NCBI GenBank assembly: GCA_910588855.1
Contig: CAJUSR010000020.1
Location: 1-64,000 of the forward strand
Direction: 5' to 3'
Origin: an uncultured Kineothrix sp.
GTDB lineage: Bacteria; Bacillota; Clostridia; Lachnospirales; Lachnospiraceae
Length of the DNA: 64,000 nucleotides
Position 1 is the first letter of the stretch. Every line of letters starts with the position of its first letter. The translations under genes and the position numbers were made by a program. Under the pieces are notes generated by a model that worked only from the letters and a program-made list of their open reading frames with translations, did no database searches and was not told the origin of the DNA. Shown one piece after another: positions 44,055 through 52,713 of this stretch.

Positions 44055-44878
44055 AAACTTTCACCAATCCTTTCCAAATCCGCCATTGCTACCGCATACT
44101 GTTCGTCGTTCGGGGCTGTTCCGTGCCAAGCCGCCTGCCCCTCCATAAAGGACACCCCTTTGCCCTTTAAGCTGTGAGCCACAATCGCTGTCGGCATCCC
44201 TTTTGTTTCCCTTGCTTCCTGGAACGCCTTTCTCAAATCGTCAAAATCATGAGCGTCTGCATGAATTACATGGAAATTAAATGCCGCAAATTTTTCGTCA
44301 ATCGGATAAGGGGAGCATACATCATCTATTTTCCCATCAATCTGCAATCCGTTATTATCCACAATCACTACCAGGTTATCCAGTTTTCTATGACCGGCGA
44401 ACATGGCAGCTTCCCAAACCTGCCCTTCCTGAATCTCGCCGTCGCCTAAAAGCGTATAAACGCGGAAATCTTTTTCCCTCATTTTCGCACTCAAAGCCAT
44501 CCCCACTGCTGCGGAAATTCCCTGCCCCAGAGAACCGCTGGACATATCCACGCCCGGGATATGCTTCATATCCGGATGCCCCTGCAAATACGAGCCAATT
44601 TTACGCAATGTTTTCAAATCTTCCACCGGAAAATATCCACGGTTTGCCAATGCGGAATACAACCCAGGCGCCGTATGGCCTTTGGACAATACAAACCGGT
44701 CCCTGTCCTCCATTTTAGGTTCTTCAGGGTTAATATTCATTTCTTCAAAATATAAATACGTGAAAATATCCGCAGCGGACAGAGAACCGCCCGGATGCCC
44801 GGCTTTTGCGCTATGTACCGACGTTACAATCCCTTTCCGCACCTCATTGGCTTTTTTTTGCAATTCCTGATTTGTCAT
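44051..44878 (-). CDS. Transketolase, N-terminal subunit
   Basis: The 275-residue protein has the thiamine diphosphate-binding motif GDGEIQEGQVWEAAM...NNGLQ (about 147-180), the SAKAGHPGGSLS motif (22-33) and VLSKGHTAPGLY. It forms the cofactor-binding half of transketolase with the C-terminal subunit. The ATG at 44878 gives the expected N-terminus (MTNQELQKKANEVRKG). The gene starts 22 bases after the second binding-lipoprotein gene, so it belongs to the transporter operon. Confidence 0.95.
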   Translation of the reverse strand: MTNQELQKKANEVRKGIVTSVHSAKAGHPGGSLSAADIFTYLYFEEMNINPEEPKMEDRDRFVLSKGHTAPGLYSALANRGYFPVEDLKTLRKIGSYLQGHPDMKHIPGVDMSSGSLGQGISAAVGMALSAKMREKDFRVYTLLGDGEIQEGQVWEAAMFAGHRKLDNLVVIVDNNGLQIDGKIDDVCSPYPIDEKFAAFNFHVIHADAHDFDDLRKAFQEARETKGMPTAIVAHSLKGKGVSFMEGQAAWHGTAPNDEQYAVAMADLERIGESL

Positions 44879-44900
44879 TTTATTATCATACTCCTTTCCT

Positions 44901-45968
44901 TTAATTTCCATCCTCCTGCGCCAGTATAGTAACCGCATAGTCTATGCCATCAATTGTAAGACTGTTTACCGTTCCATTGGCACTGTAAATTTCTTCATCC
45001 ACATACTGCCGCTTCTCCGGTGTGCCACCTTCCTCCAACAATTCAATAATCGCCTGGACACGGGGCCCGTGCAAAGGATTGCATTCAGCAATACATGTGA
45101 TTTTGCCTTCTAATATATATCGGATAGCTTCTTCATTCACGCCATCAAAAGATATCACCATAATTTCACCGTCCGTGATATCGGAACCGACCTTCCTGCC
45201 CGCCGCTTCTATGGCTTCTATGGCTCCAAAAGCTTCATTGTCGTTTTCGCAGTAAACCACATTAATGTTGTCATACTGCTTTAAAAGGGATTCCATGACT
45301 TCTTTCCCTTTTGCCTGTGTAAAATCGCCGATTACCTCCGCCATCAAATCCCAGCCGTTAGCCCGCGCCGCATCCGCCAGCCCCTTTGTACGCCCAATCT
45401 GGGCGGAAGAGCCTTTGGTGCCCTGTATATTCACTATATGGATATCCGCCGGGGCAATCCCTTTTGCCTGGGCATATTGGTTTAGCCACTCTGCCGCCTT
45501 TTTCCCTTCCAGTTCAAAGTCTGAGCCGACCCAACAGGTAAATAAGCTATCATCCGAGACATCCACTTTCCTGTCCACAATAATAACCGGGATACCTGCG
45601 TCTTTGGCTTCCTGCAAAACAGTATCCCATCCCGTCTCCATCACCGGGGCAAGGACAATATAATCCACTTCCTGCTGGATAAACATCCGTATCGCCCTAA
45701 TCTGGTTCGCCTGTTTCTGCTGCCCATCCTCAAAAATCAATATATAACCATTTTCTTCCGTAAAAGAAGATTTCATGGAATTTGTGTTTTCACTCCTCCA
45801 GTCGGATTCTGCCCCAAGCTGGGAAAAACCTACTATTATGTGATTGCCTGCCGTTTCCTCTTCCGCATTCCCCGGCTCACCTTTATCGGTAAACCTGCTT
45901 CCGCAGCCCGTCTGCAATGCACAAAGTATAAAAATTATGGCGGTTGCCAAAGCTTTTTTCAAATACAT
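44901..45968 (-). CDS. Second sugar-binding lipoprotein, YtfQ/CUT2 type
   Basis: The 355-residue protein has a lipoprotein signal peptide (MYLKKALATAIIFILC, lipobox LQTGC) and a periplasmic-binding fold of the LacI type (VDYIVLAPVMETGWDTVLQEAKDAG, in pieces; NVVYCENDNEAFGAIEA). Its closest relative in the window is the lipoprotein at 50013-51098. Having a second binding protein downstream of a terminator, with its own promoter, suggests a different affinity or ligand for the same permease, or a sensor role for the YesM kinase. The ATG at 45968 lies downstream of that promoter and begins a proper signal peptide. Confidence 0.87.
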   Translation of the reverse strand: MYLKKALATAIIFILCALQTGCGSRFTDKGEPGNAEEETAGNHIIVGFSQLGAESDWRSENTNSMKSSFTEENGYILIFEDGQQKQANQIRAIRMFIQQEVDYIVLAPVMETGWDTVLQEAKDAGIPVIIVDRKVDVSDDSLFTCWVGSDFELEGKKAAEWLNQYAQAKGIAPADIHIVNIQGTKGSSAQIGRTKGLADAARANGWDLMAEVIGDFTQAKGKEVMESLLKQYDNINVVYCENDNEAFGAIEAIEAAGRKVGSDITDGEIMVISFDGVNEEAIRYILEGKITCIAECNPLHGPRVQAIIELLEEGGTPEKRQYVDEEIYSANGTVNSLTIDGIDYAVTILAQEDGN

Positions 45969-46014
45969 TTTCTTCCGCTTTTCCTCTTTTTGTCGAATAA
46001 GAATTTCATAATTG

Positions 46015-46043
46015 TATATACCATACTGTCTTTCCCCTGTCAA
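46015..46043 (-). promoter_or_regulatory. Internal promoter before the second binding-protein gene
   Basis: On the minus strand TTGACA (46038-46043), 17-bp spacer, TATATA (46015-46020). It starts a separate transcript for the binding protein, both transketolase subunits and rpe. Confidence 0.7.
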
Positions 46044-46073
46044 TCACCACTTATATCCTTATGTATAGTAAAA

Positions 46074-46096
46074 GGCAGCCGCACACACCGGCGGCC
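46074..46096 (-). terminator. Terminator after the permease genes
   Basis: GGCAGCCG/CGGCGGCC (one mismatch), followed on the minus strand by TTTTA. It separates the transporter transcript from the internal promoter. Confidence 0.6.
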
Positions 46097-46148
46097 ACCA
46101 TTTTCCCTAATACTTTTCCCTTTGACTTTACTCTTCCGCTTTTGCCCT

Positions 46149-47201
46149 TTATGCCTTCTTCTTACGCGCCATTACCACACTTTGGATAACGAGGAACAGG
46201 CAAAGCATTGCGGCAATGGTAATCCCGGTCCACCAGGCTTTATCCAGCCCGGCTGAAGAAACGATATTCTGTATCGTGCTAAGGGAAAGCACACCGAAGA
46301 AAGTACCGATAATATTCCCTACACCGCCGGTCAACATCGTACCGCCTATAATGGAAGATGCAATCGCATTCATTTCCATCCCGCTTGCATGGGAAGCCGA
46401 ACCTGAACCGACATGCATGAAGTATACAAATCCGCCAATCCCTGCCAACAGCCCGCAAATCAGATGGGCAAGGAATTTCGTCCTTTTTACGTTAATACCT
46501 AACATCAACGCACTCTGGCTATTACCTCCTACCGCATAGAACCCACGACCCAGCTTCGTCCACCGCAGCACGCAGAAAAGGAGGATAACAACCAATATGG
46601 CTACGATAACGCCGATTTCCACATAGGCGTCCACATATTTCCCAATCTTATTGACAGAACCGAATCCGGGTACAATTACGCGGGTTTCCTTTAAAGCTAC
46701 AAATGCCTCATTCTTTACGTTGAAAGGGTTCGTGTTGACAATTGTAGTCATGCCGCGGGCAAAAAACATTCCTGCCAAACTCACGATAAAGGGCTGGATA
46801 TCCAAATAGGCAACCAAAAATCCCTGCACCGCCCCAAAAGCCAGGCCGATAAGCAGCGAAATCACCACTGCCATAAAAATATTCCCGTTATGGAAATCCA
46901 GATACACCGCGCTGCACATGCTTACCAGCGCCACCACGCCGCCTACCGAAATATCAATGCTGCCGGTAATCATTACAAGGCTCATCCCGCAGGCAGTAAT
47001 AATCAGTGCCGCCTGGGCATTGAGTATATTGAAAAAGGTCTGCGGCTTCAGGAACCCTTTTCCCTGAAACACTATCGCCCCGATATACATGGCAAAGAAT
47101 ACGACGATTGTTATCGTCAGCAGCAGATTGGTATCCGTCATATTTTTCATTCTATCGCCCAATCCGCCGCCGGCTTTCGATGTTTTATTAGATGATGCCA
47201 T
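46149..47201 (-). CDS. CUT2 sugar ABC transporter permease, YjfF/RbsC type
   Basis: The 350-residue protein has about nine membrane helices and the RbsC/BPD_transp_2 signatures GSIDISVGGVVALVSM (about 90-105) and GGTMLTGGVGNIIGT (about 283-297). GGAAAGGAGG precedes the ATG. It pairs with the permease encoded upstream (gap 1 base). It is the last gene before the terminator. Confidence 0.92.
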   Translation of the reverse strand: MASSNKTSKAGGGLGDRMKNMTDTNLLLTITIVVFFAMYIGAIVFQGKGFLKPQTFFNILNAQAALIITACGMSLVMITGSIDISVGGVVALVSMCSAVYLDFHNGNIFMAVVISLLIGLAFGAVQGFLVAYLDIQPFIVSLAGMFFARGMTTIVNTNPFNVKNEAFVALKETRVIVPGFGSVNKIGKYVDAYVEIGVIVAILVVILLFCVLRWTKLGRGFYAVGGNSQSALMLGINVKRTKFLAHLICGLLAGIGGFVYFMHVGSGSASHASGMEMNAIASSIIGGTMLTGGVGNIIGTFFGVLSLSTIQNIVSSAGLDKAWWTGITIAAMLCLFLVIQSVVMARKKKA

Positions 47202-47202
47202 A

Positions 47203-48303
47203 TTAAGCGACCTCCTTTCCTTGCCCTTCCGGCTTTATTTTTTTCCACATGCTGGAAAGCCATTCCCTTACAATCGGCGCACTCAAAACAACGAGAACGA
47301 TTACAACCACCGCCTTATATGCCGGAAGTGCATCCGATTTTACGTTAAACTTATATAATGTAGTCATCAAAAACTGGATAACATAAGCGCCCAAAATAGA
47401 AGCCGACATGCTAAACTTACCGCCGCTCAACGCATTCCCGCCCAATGCCACTGCAAGAATCGCATCCATTTCAATATCCTTGGCAATAACCGAATAATTG
47501 ATAGTGGAAAAACGGCTTACCTTAATCAATCCGGCAACTGCAACACACAGGCCAAGGATTACAAAAGTTAAAAATTTAATAAATGCAGGATTCAGCCCGT
47601 TCAACCTGGATGAGCTTTCGTTAATACCTACCGCCTGTGTATATAACCCCAAATTTGTAAACCGCAGTACAAGGGCAATAATAACCATGCATATTACAGC
47701 GATGAAAAACGGCGTAGGAATCGGTATCCCCGGAATAAATCCACCGAAATAGCCAAAAGATGGCTCATTGATAATAGGAAGTTCATTATTGTTAATCCAT
47801 GCCGCAATGGAACGCCCTGCGGTAAACAAGATTAACGTCGCCACCATCGGCTGTATCTTAAAATAGGCTACCAGCACCCCGTTAAATGCACCAAACAGCA
47901 TTGCCACTACGCAGGCTACGAGGAACGCTACGATAATCGGGGCCTGCAATGTCTCCGGCCTGGAATCGGTACCGCAGAGTACGCGGAGTATCACACTTCC
48001 GCTAATCGCTATTGCAGCGCCCACACTGATGTCCTGCCCTCCGGTAGCCGCCGTTACCAGCGTCATGCCGATTGCCAGAATAGCCAATTCCGAACCGCTG
48101 TCCAGAATCGTCATCAGATTGCCCGATAATACCGGATTGCCTGCACTGTTGTAGCCAAAGGTAATCTTATAAAACGACGGATCCGTAACCAGATTGAAGA
48201 TTGCTAACAACAACAATGCCGCAATCGGGATGAAAACCTGCCGCCTTACTATCTTTGAAAAAAATTCGGATACATTTGATTTATTTGTCTCTTTGCTTTT
48301 CAT
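47203..48303 (-). CDS. CUT2 sugar ABC transporter permease, YtfT/RbsC type
   Basis: A 366-residue permease with ATGGQDISVGAAIAISGS (about 95-112) and ALGGNALSGGKFSM (about 285-298) and about nine membrane helices. GGAGGTGACAAATAATT precedes the ATG. It forms the channel with its neighbour. The pair resembles the E. coli galactofuranose transporter YtfT-YjfF, but a pentose substrate is more likely here because araD, araR-type regulator, transketolase and rpe are close. Confidence 0.92.
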   Translation of the reverse strand: MKSKETNKSNVSEFFSKIVRRQVFIPIAALLLLAIFNLVTDPSFYKITFGYNSAGNPVLSGNLMTILDSGSELAILAIGMTLVTAATGGQDISVGAAIAISGSVILRVLCGTDSRPETLQAPIIVAFLVACVVAMLFGAFNGVLVAYFKIQPMVATLILFTAGRSIAAWINNNELPIINEPSFGYFGGFIPGIPIPTPFFIAVICMVIIALVLRFTNLGLYTQAVGINESSSRLNGLNPAFIKFLTFVILGLCVAVAGLIKVSRFSTINYSVIAKDIEMDAILAVALGGNALSGGKFSMSASILGAYVIQFLMTTLYKFNVKSDALPAYKAVVVIVLVVLSAPIVREWLSSMWKKIKPEGQGKEVA

Positions 48304-48305
48304 AA

Positions 48306-49820
48306 TTATTTGTCACCTCCGGCTATGGTACTCATAATCATGCTCTGGCTCAGTTCTTCGCCGGAAAGCTCACCCACCACCTTGCGGTCGCGCATGACTA
48401 CCAGACGGGAACAGGTGCGGAGCATTTCATCCGTTTCAGAAGAAATAAAGGTAACGCTCATACCCTCCGAAGCAAGTTTTAATACTAATTTCTGTATATC
48501 AATCTTTGTTCCGATATCAATACCCCTTGTAGGCTCATCCAAAATCAAATATTTCGGATCTGTCAAAAGCCAGCGGGCCAAAATCGCTTTCTGCTGGTTG
48601 CCTCCTGACAGGGATTTAATCGGTGTATCTGCAGAAGCCGTCTTAATCCCCAAAAGCTTTATATAATCCTCCGCAAATTTATTCGCCTCCGCTTTTGTAA
48701 ACGGCTTCAGGAATCCTTTCAATACCTGCAAAGCAAGGATAATGTTTTCGCGTACCGAAAGGTCTCCAACGATACCGTCCACTTTACGGTCTTCCGGCAG
48801 ATATGCTATGCCGTTTTTCATAGCGTCAAGCGGCTTTCCAATCTTTACTTCTTTTCCGTCCATCTTTACCGTTCCGCCCAGTACCCTGTCCGCACCGAAA
48901 ATTGCACGCACACATTCGCTTCTGCCGGAACCAAGCAAACCGGTAAACCCGTTTACTTCGCCTTTCTTTATGTAAAAATTAAAAGGTTTAATCCCCGCGT
49001 TGCTCACAAGCCCGTTTGCTTCAAATACCGGCTCCGATCGGTCGTTTTTATCATACGGTTTGCTTTCCCCTTTGATATCCGACATATCGTTTAATTCCTT
49101 GCCCAACATCTTTGAAACAAGCTTCACACGCGGAAGATCCTTAATTTCATATTCGCCTACCAATTTCCCGTCACGCAATACCGTAATCTTGTCGCAGACC
49201 TCATATACCTGATCCAAGAAATGCGTAACGAAGATAATCCCTACTCCCCTTGCCCTCAAATCGCGCATCAGCCGGAATAGTTTTTCCACTTCCTGTTCAT
49301 CCAAAGAAGAGGTCGGTTCATCCAATATCAATACTTTACAGTCCATATCCACAGCCCTGGCAATGGCAATCATCTGCTGGACCGCAATAGAACAGCTCGC
49401 CAACTGCTGCGTCGCCTTTGCCGGGATATCCAAAGATTGCAGAATCTTATCTGCATTTGTATTCATCTTCCTCCAGTTTTGGCATACGCCGCTCGTCCGT
49501 CCGATAAACATATTTTCAGCCACCGAAAGATTAGGGCAAAGGGTAATTTCCTGGTACACGGTACTGATTCCCAGCCTTTGTGCGTCCTGCGGTGAATGGA
49601 TTGCTACCGCCTTATCCTTCCCCTTTAAGAAAATTTCCCCTTCATCCTTTCCATATACTCCGGTCAATACCTTAATCAATGTCGATTTCCCAGCGCCGTT
49701 CTCGCCCATCAGCGCATGGATTTCGCCCTCGCACAGCGTAAAATCCACTCCCTGCAAGGCACGCACTCCGGGAAAGCTTTTGTGGATATTTTTCATTTCC
49801 AATACAGCTTTTTCTTTCAC
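48306..49820 (-). CDS. CUT2 sugar ABC transporter ATPase with two nucleotide-binding domains
   Basis: The 504-residue protein has two ATPase domains. The first has Walker A GENGAGKST (about 42-50) and Walker B LILDEPTSSLD; the second keeps LSGGNQQKAILARWLL and LILDEPTRGID. It is of the RbsA/AraG type, which powers CUT2 permeases. The exact start is uncertain: the GTG at 49832 sits on top of the AGGGGG, so the GTG at 49820 is preferred. A stem-loop attenuator lies before it. Confidence 0.9.
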   Translation of the reverse strand: MKEKAVLEMKNIHKSFPGVRALQGVDFTLCEGEIHALMGENGAGKSTLIKVLTGVYGKDEGEIFLKGKDKAVAIHSPQDAQRLGISTVYQEITLCPNLSVAENMFIGRTSGVCQNWRKMNTNADKILQSLDIPAKATQQLASCSIAVQQMIAIARAVDMDCKVLILDEPTSSLDEQEVEKLFRLMRDLRARGVGIIFVTHFLDQVYEVCDKITVLRDGKLVGEYEIKDLPRVKLVSKMLGKELNDMSDIKGESKPYDKNDRSEPVFEANGLVSNAGIKPFNFYIKKGEVNGFTGLLGSGRSECVRAIFGADRVLGGTVKMDGKEVKIGKPLDAMKNGIAYLPEDRKVDGIVGDLSVRENIILALQVLKGFLKPFTKAEANKFAEDYIKLLGIKTASADTPIKSLSGGNQQKAILARWLLTDPKYLILDEPTRGIDIGTKIDIQKLVLKLASEGMSVTFISSETDEMLRTCSRLVVMRDRKVVGELSGEELSQSMIMSTIAGGDK

Positions 49821-49868
49821 CAGTGCATTCACCCCCTAAATTTGTCGGCAAAAAATATTCTTATAAAT

Positions 49869-49904
49869 AAAAGTATTTTTACAAGTAAAAGTATTTTTAC
49901 TTGT
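49869..49904. repeat. Two 18-bp AT-rich direct repeats
   Basis: AAAAGTATTTTTACAAGT and AAAAGTATTTTTACTTGT stand directly next to each other (49869-49886 and 49887-49904). They lie in the gap before the ATPase gene and may form alternative stems with the neighbouring ACTTGTAC. Confidence 0.65.
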
Positions 49905-49918
49905 ACTTTTTTATAAAG

Positions 49919-49962
49919 AGGCGCGGAGCAAACATATTTGTTCTTTCTACCGCCCCGCGCCT
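49919..49962 (-). terminator. Attenuator between binding-protein and ATPase genes
   Basis: AGGCGCGG/CCGCGCCT, 8-bp stem with a 28-base loop, followed on the minus strand by a T-rich stretch. Partial termination here would keep the binding protein in excess over the membrane components, as is usual in such operons. Confidence 0.6.
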
Positions 49963-50012
49963 ATTAACCATCATCTATTTATTTCAATTGCTATCCTAAT
50001 AATCCGTTTGTA

Positions 50013-51098
50013 TTAGATGCCGTATTTATCAACATCTTCCTGTGTGATTTCAGTAGCGTCAAAACCTTTTTCATCCATGATGATTGTCTTCTCGGCAACA
50101 GTTCCACCGCTCTGGATTGTCTTGATGATTTCATCAATGTAAGATGCCTGGAAAGGATTGCACTGTCCATCGTAGTTCCAGTTCTGTGCAAGCAGTTCTT
50201 CCAATGCCCATTTGTTGCAGTCAAAGCCCATAACGATAACGTCTTTGCCAACGCCGTGAGGGATATTTGCTTTGTCAAGAGCTGCTACAGCGCCCTTTGC
50301 CATATCATCGTTTTCTGCATAGATTACGTTGAAGGATGCACCGGAGTCGATTACGGACTGAACAATCTGCTGTGCTTTTTCAGCGTTCCACTCTGCTGTC
50401 TGCTGTGTTACAAGATTCCATCCGTCGGATGCTACTGCTGCATCCAATGCGCCGGTACGGCCCTGCTGTGCTGCGGAACCCATAACGCCCTGCAAATGGA
50501 TGATATTATATTCTTCAAGACCCTGTCCTTTTAACCATGTTACTGCTGTCTCGCCTTCCTTTGCCATATCGGAAACGATGGATGCTTCGTAAAGGCTTTC
50601 GTCTGCATCAATAGTACGGTCAAACAGGATAACCCTGATGCCTGCGTCCTGTGCATCTTTCAGTACGGAATCCCATCCTGCAGTATCTGCTGCGGAAAGA
50701 AGAAGATAATCAACACCATCCTGGATGAACTTCTGAGCTGCTGCAATCTGCTCATCATTCTTGTTGCTGTATGCGAAAGAAGCTTCGTACCCGTTCTCTG
50801 CAGTAAACATTGCCTGCAAGTCTTTGTCATTTGCCGTACGGTAACCGGATTCGTTCGGGTCATTATTGATAATGCCGACTTTTATTGTTTCCCCTGTGCT
50901 TTCTGCCGGAGCTGCTTCCTCTGCAGCAGGCGCTTCTTCCTCTGCCGGAGCTGCTTCTTCTGCAGGTGCTGCTTCCTCTTCAGCAGGCGCTGCTTCTTCT
51001 GCCGGAGCTGCCGCTTCCTGTGCCGGAGCAGAACCGCATGCAGTTAAGCTGACTACCATAGCTGCTGCCATAATGGCTGCCAAAAGTTTTTTCTTCAT
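50013..51098 (-). CDS. Sugar-binding lipoprotein, YtfQ/CUT2 type
   Basis: The 361-residue protein has a lipoprotein signal (MKKKLLAAIMAAAMVVSLTAC) followed by a low-complexity linker of about 45 residues built of A, P and E (repeats of the type APAEEAAPAEEE), then a CUT2 binding domain (IKVGIINNDPNESGYRTAND, ENDDMAKGAVAALDKA). The linker probably spaces the domain from the membrane. GGGAGG precedes the ATG. A 163-bp regulatory region separates it from the YesM kinase gene. Confidence 0.92.
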   Translation of the reverse strand: MKKKLLAAIMAAAMVVSLTACGSAPAQEAAAPAEEAAPAEEEAAPAEEAAPAEEEAPAAEEAAPAESTGETIKVGIINNDPNESGYRTANDKDLQAMFTAENGYEASFAYSNKNDEQIAAAQKFIQDGVDYLLLSAADTAGWDSVLKDAQDAGIRVILFDRTIDADESLYEASIVSDMAKEGETAVTWLKGQGLEEYNIIHLQGVMGSAAQQGRTGALDAAVASDGWNLVTQQTAEWNAEKAQQIVQSVIDSGASFNVIYAENDDMAKGAVAALDKANIPHGVGKDVIVMGFDCNKWALEELLAQNWNYDGQCNPFQASYIDEIIKTIQSGGTVAEKTIIMDEKGFDATEITQEDVDKYGI

Positions 51099-51126
51099 TT
51101 TTAAATCCTCCCTTAGATACGATTTT

Positions 51127-51143
51127 CAAGGAATGGTTCCTTG
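51127..51143. promoter_or_regulatory. Palindrome in the leader of the binding-protein gene
   Basis: CAAGGAA-TGG-TTCCTTG, a 7-3-7 palindrome between the likely -10 (TATGAT, 51152-51157 on the minus strand) and the ribosome binding site. It could be an operator for a repressor such as the AraR-type protein, or a small hairpin that protects the mRNA. Confidence 0.45.
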
Positions 51144-51182
51144 ATGTTTATATCATATTACTCGTGCTTTCAGAAATCCATT

Positions 51183-51261
51183 CAGATAAATCATAGAAAA
51201 GTTCGATTTCTTATCTGTCTTTCAAAAAAGGTTGGTTTTTCTACGAAAAAAGTTGGTTTTT
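51183..51261. promoter_or_regulatory. Inverted and direct repeats upstream of the sugar transporter operon
   Basis: Two A6-GTTGG-T type repeats (AAAAAAGGTTGGTTTTT at 51224-51240 and AAAAAAGTTGGTTTTTTT at 51246-51263) lie 21 bp apart, two helical turns, and an inverted pair CAGATAA/TTATCTG (51183-51217) follows. The -35 box of the operon is poor, so an activator is expected. Spaced direct repeats are typical of AraC-type sites, and a YesN-type regulator is encoded next to them. Confidence 0.5.
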
Positions 51262-52713
51262 TTATTCCCCCTTCTCCCCATAAGGCAAATGGATACTCAC
51301 GACGGTTCCTTCCCCATAGACGCTTTCGATAGAAATCCCGAATTTCTCCCCAAAGTTCAGACGGATACGTTCATTTACGTTGTACAATCCGTAAATATCA
51401 TTTTCCGCAGGCGTTCTATATTGGATTTTATCCCTTACCTGACGGAGCCGCTCTTCATTGATTCCGATTCCGTTATCCTCCACTTGTATGGCAAATCCGC
51501 CTTCTTCTTCTTTCCCGCTAACTCTAATCCTGCCAAGCCCCCTTTTATTCTTAATGCCATGATACAGTGCATTTTCCACAATGGGTTGTATCGTTATCTT
51601 CGGGATTAAATATTTATCCAGCTCGCCGGGTACTTGGATTTCGTATTTCAAGATATCCTGATAACGCACTTGTTGGATTTCCAGATAACTTTTCACGTGC
51701 TGCAGCTCTTCCCTGATAGAAATGATATCTTTCCCCTGGTTTAATGATGCCCTGAAAAATTCCGACAGGCTGCCTACCATGCCCACCACTTCCCTTTGCT
51801 TCCCGGCTTCCGCCAGCCAAATAATCGTATCTAACGTATTGTAAAGGAAATGTGGGTTAATCTGGGTCTGCAAAAGTTCAAACTCTGCCTTCCTCAACCG
51901 GATTTGTTCGGTGGTAACCTGTTCCAGCAACTCATTGATTTTATCTATCATCGTATTTAACGAATCGCTGAGTCTGTTAACCTCTACCCCGCTCCTTGCA
52001 TCAAAACGGACACTTAAATCCCCTTTTGCCACTTGGTCTGTCACTTCACTCAATTTCCGTATTGGGCGCGTAATGCTTAAGGGGATGTAATAAGAAAAGA
52101 AGAGGATGGATACGAAAATACACGCAAATGCAATCAGGAAAAACCGCACTGTTCCCACAAAAAATTTCTGGTATTCGGTGCTTAACTGTTGTAAATCGCT
52201 GATTTCGTAATATATATACTGGAAAATGGTATCCTGAAGCAGCGATGTCACGATTTGCACGTCGTTCTCCCAAATCTCAAGGTTCACCTCATATTTATTG
52301 CCTTCTATCAGGTTCTGCTCGATACGTCCTTTGTAAATCCCCAGATTTTTTAAATACTTCTTCGCACTGTTCAAACGGCTGATATTTTCCCTGGAATTCG
52401 TAAATTCCTCCAGTCTTTCCACAATGTGGTTCGCTTCGTTGAGCATATCGTCCAGCTTTGCTTCCTCAATGGATTTATTCTCCACAATCAGAAGATATGT
52501 CTCATAGTCAAAATCCTTTTTAAAATCAAGGCTAAATTCGCTGGCTACCACGGAGGAATTAATCATGCTCTCATAACTACGGTTTACCACCCATAAATTG
52601 TACAGCAAAAAAACAAGAAAAATCATAATCGGCACAAGCAGCATCAAATAAAAGTACCTGATTTTCACGGCAAGGGTGGAATTATTATAAAGCTGCTTTA
52701 TTTTTTCCTTCAT
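51262..52713 (-). CDS. YesM-family sensor histidine kinase
   Basis: The 483-residue kinase has a first membrane helix (about 22-42), a helical sensor region (43-170), a second helix (about 177-197), a HAMP region (SITRPIRKLSEVTDQVAKGD, about 205-224) and the kinase domain with LQTQINPHFLYN (about 278-289), an N-box and DNGIGI (about 412). GGAGGGAGACGACTAG precedes the ATG, which follows directly on the regulator's stop codon. Together with its YesN-type partner it probably senses the pentose or its binding protein and controls the transporter operon. Confidence 0.93.
   Translation of the reverse strand: MKEKIKQLYNNSTLAVKIRYFYLMLLVPIMIFLVFLLYNLWVVNRSYESMINSSVVASEFSLDFKKDFDYETYLLIVENKSIEEAKLDDMLNEANHIVERLEEFTNSRENISRLNSAKKYLKNLGIYKGRIEQNLIEGNKYEVNLEIWENDVQIVTSLLQDTIFQYIYYEISDLQQLSTEYQKFFVGTVRFFLIAFACIFVSILFFSYYIPLSITRPIRKLSEVTDQVAKGDLSVRFDARSGVEVNRLSDSLNTMIDKINELLEQVTTEQIRLRKAEFELLQTQINPHFLYNTLDTIIWLAEAGKQREVVGMVGSLSEFFRASLNQGKDIISIREELQHVKSYLEIQQVRYQDILKYEIQVPGELDKYLIPKITIQPIVENALYHGIKNKRGLGRIRVSGKEEEGGFAIQVEDNGIGINEERLRQVRDKIQYRTPAENDIYGLYNVNERIRLNFGEKFGISIESVYGEGTVVSIHLPYGEKGE

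Noticed and set aside
49897..49906. AraR operator half-site ACTTGTAC
   Set aside because: Only one half-site resembles the AraR box and it forms part of an 18-bp repeat; not enough to call an operator.
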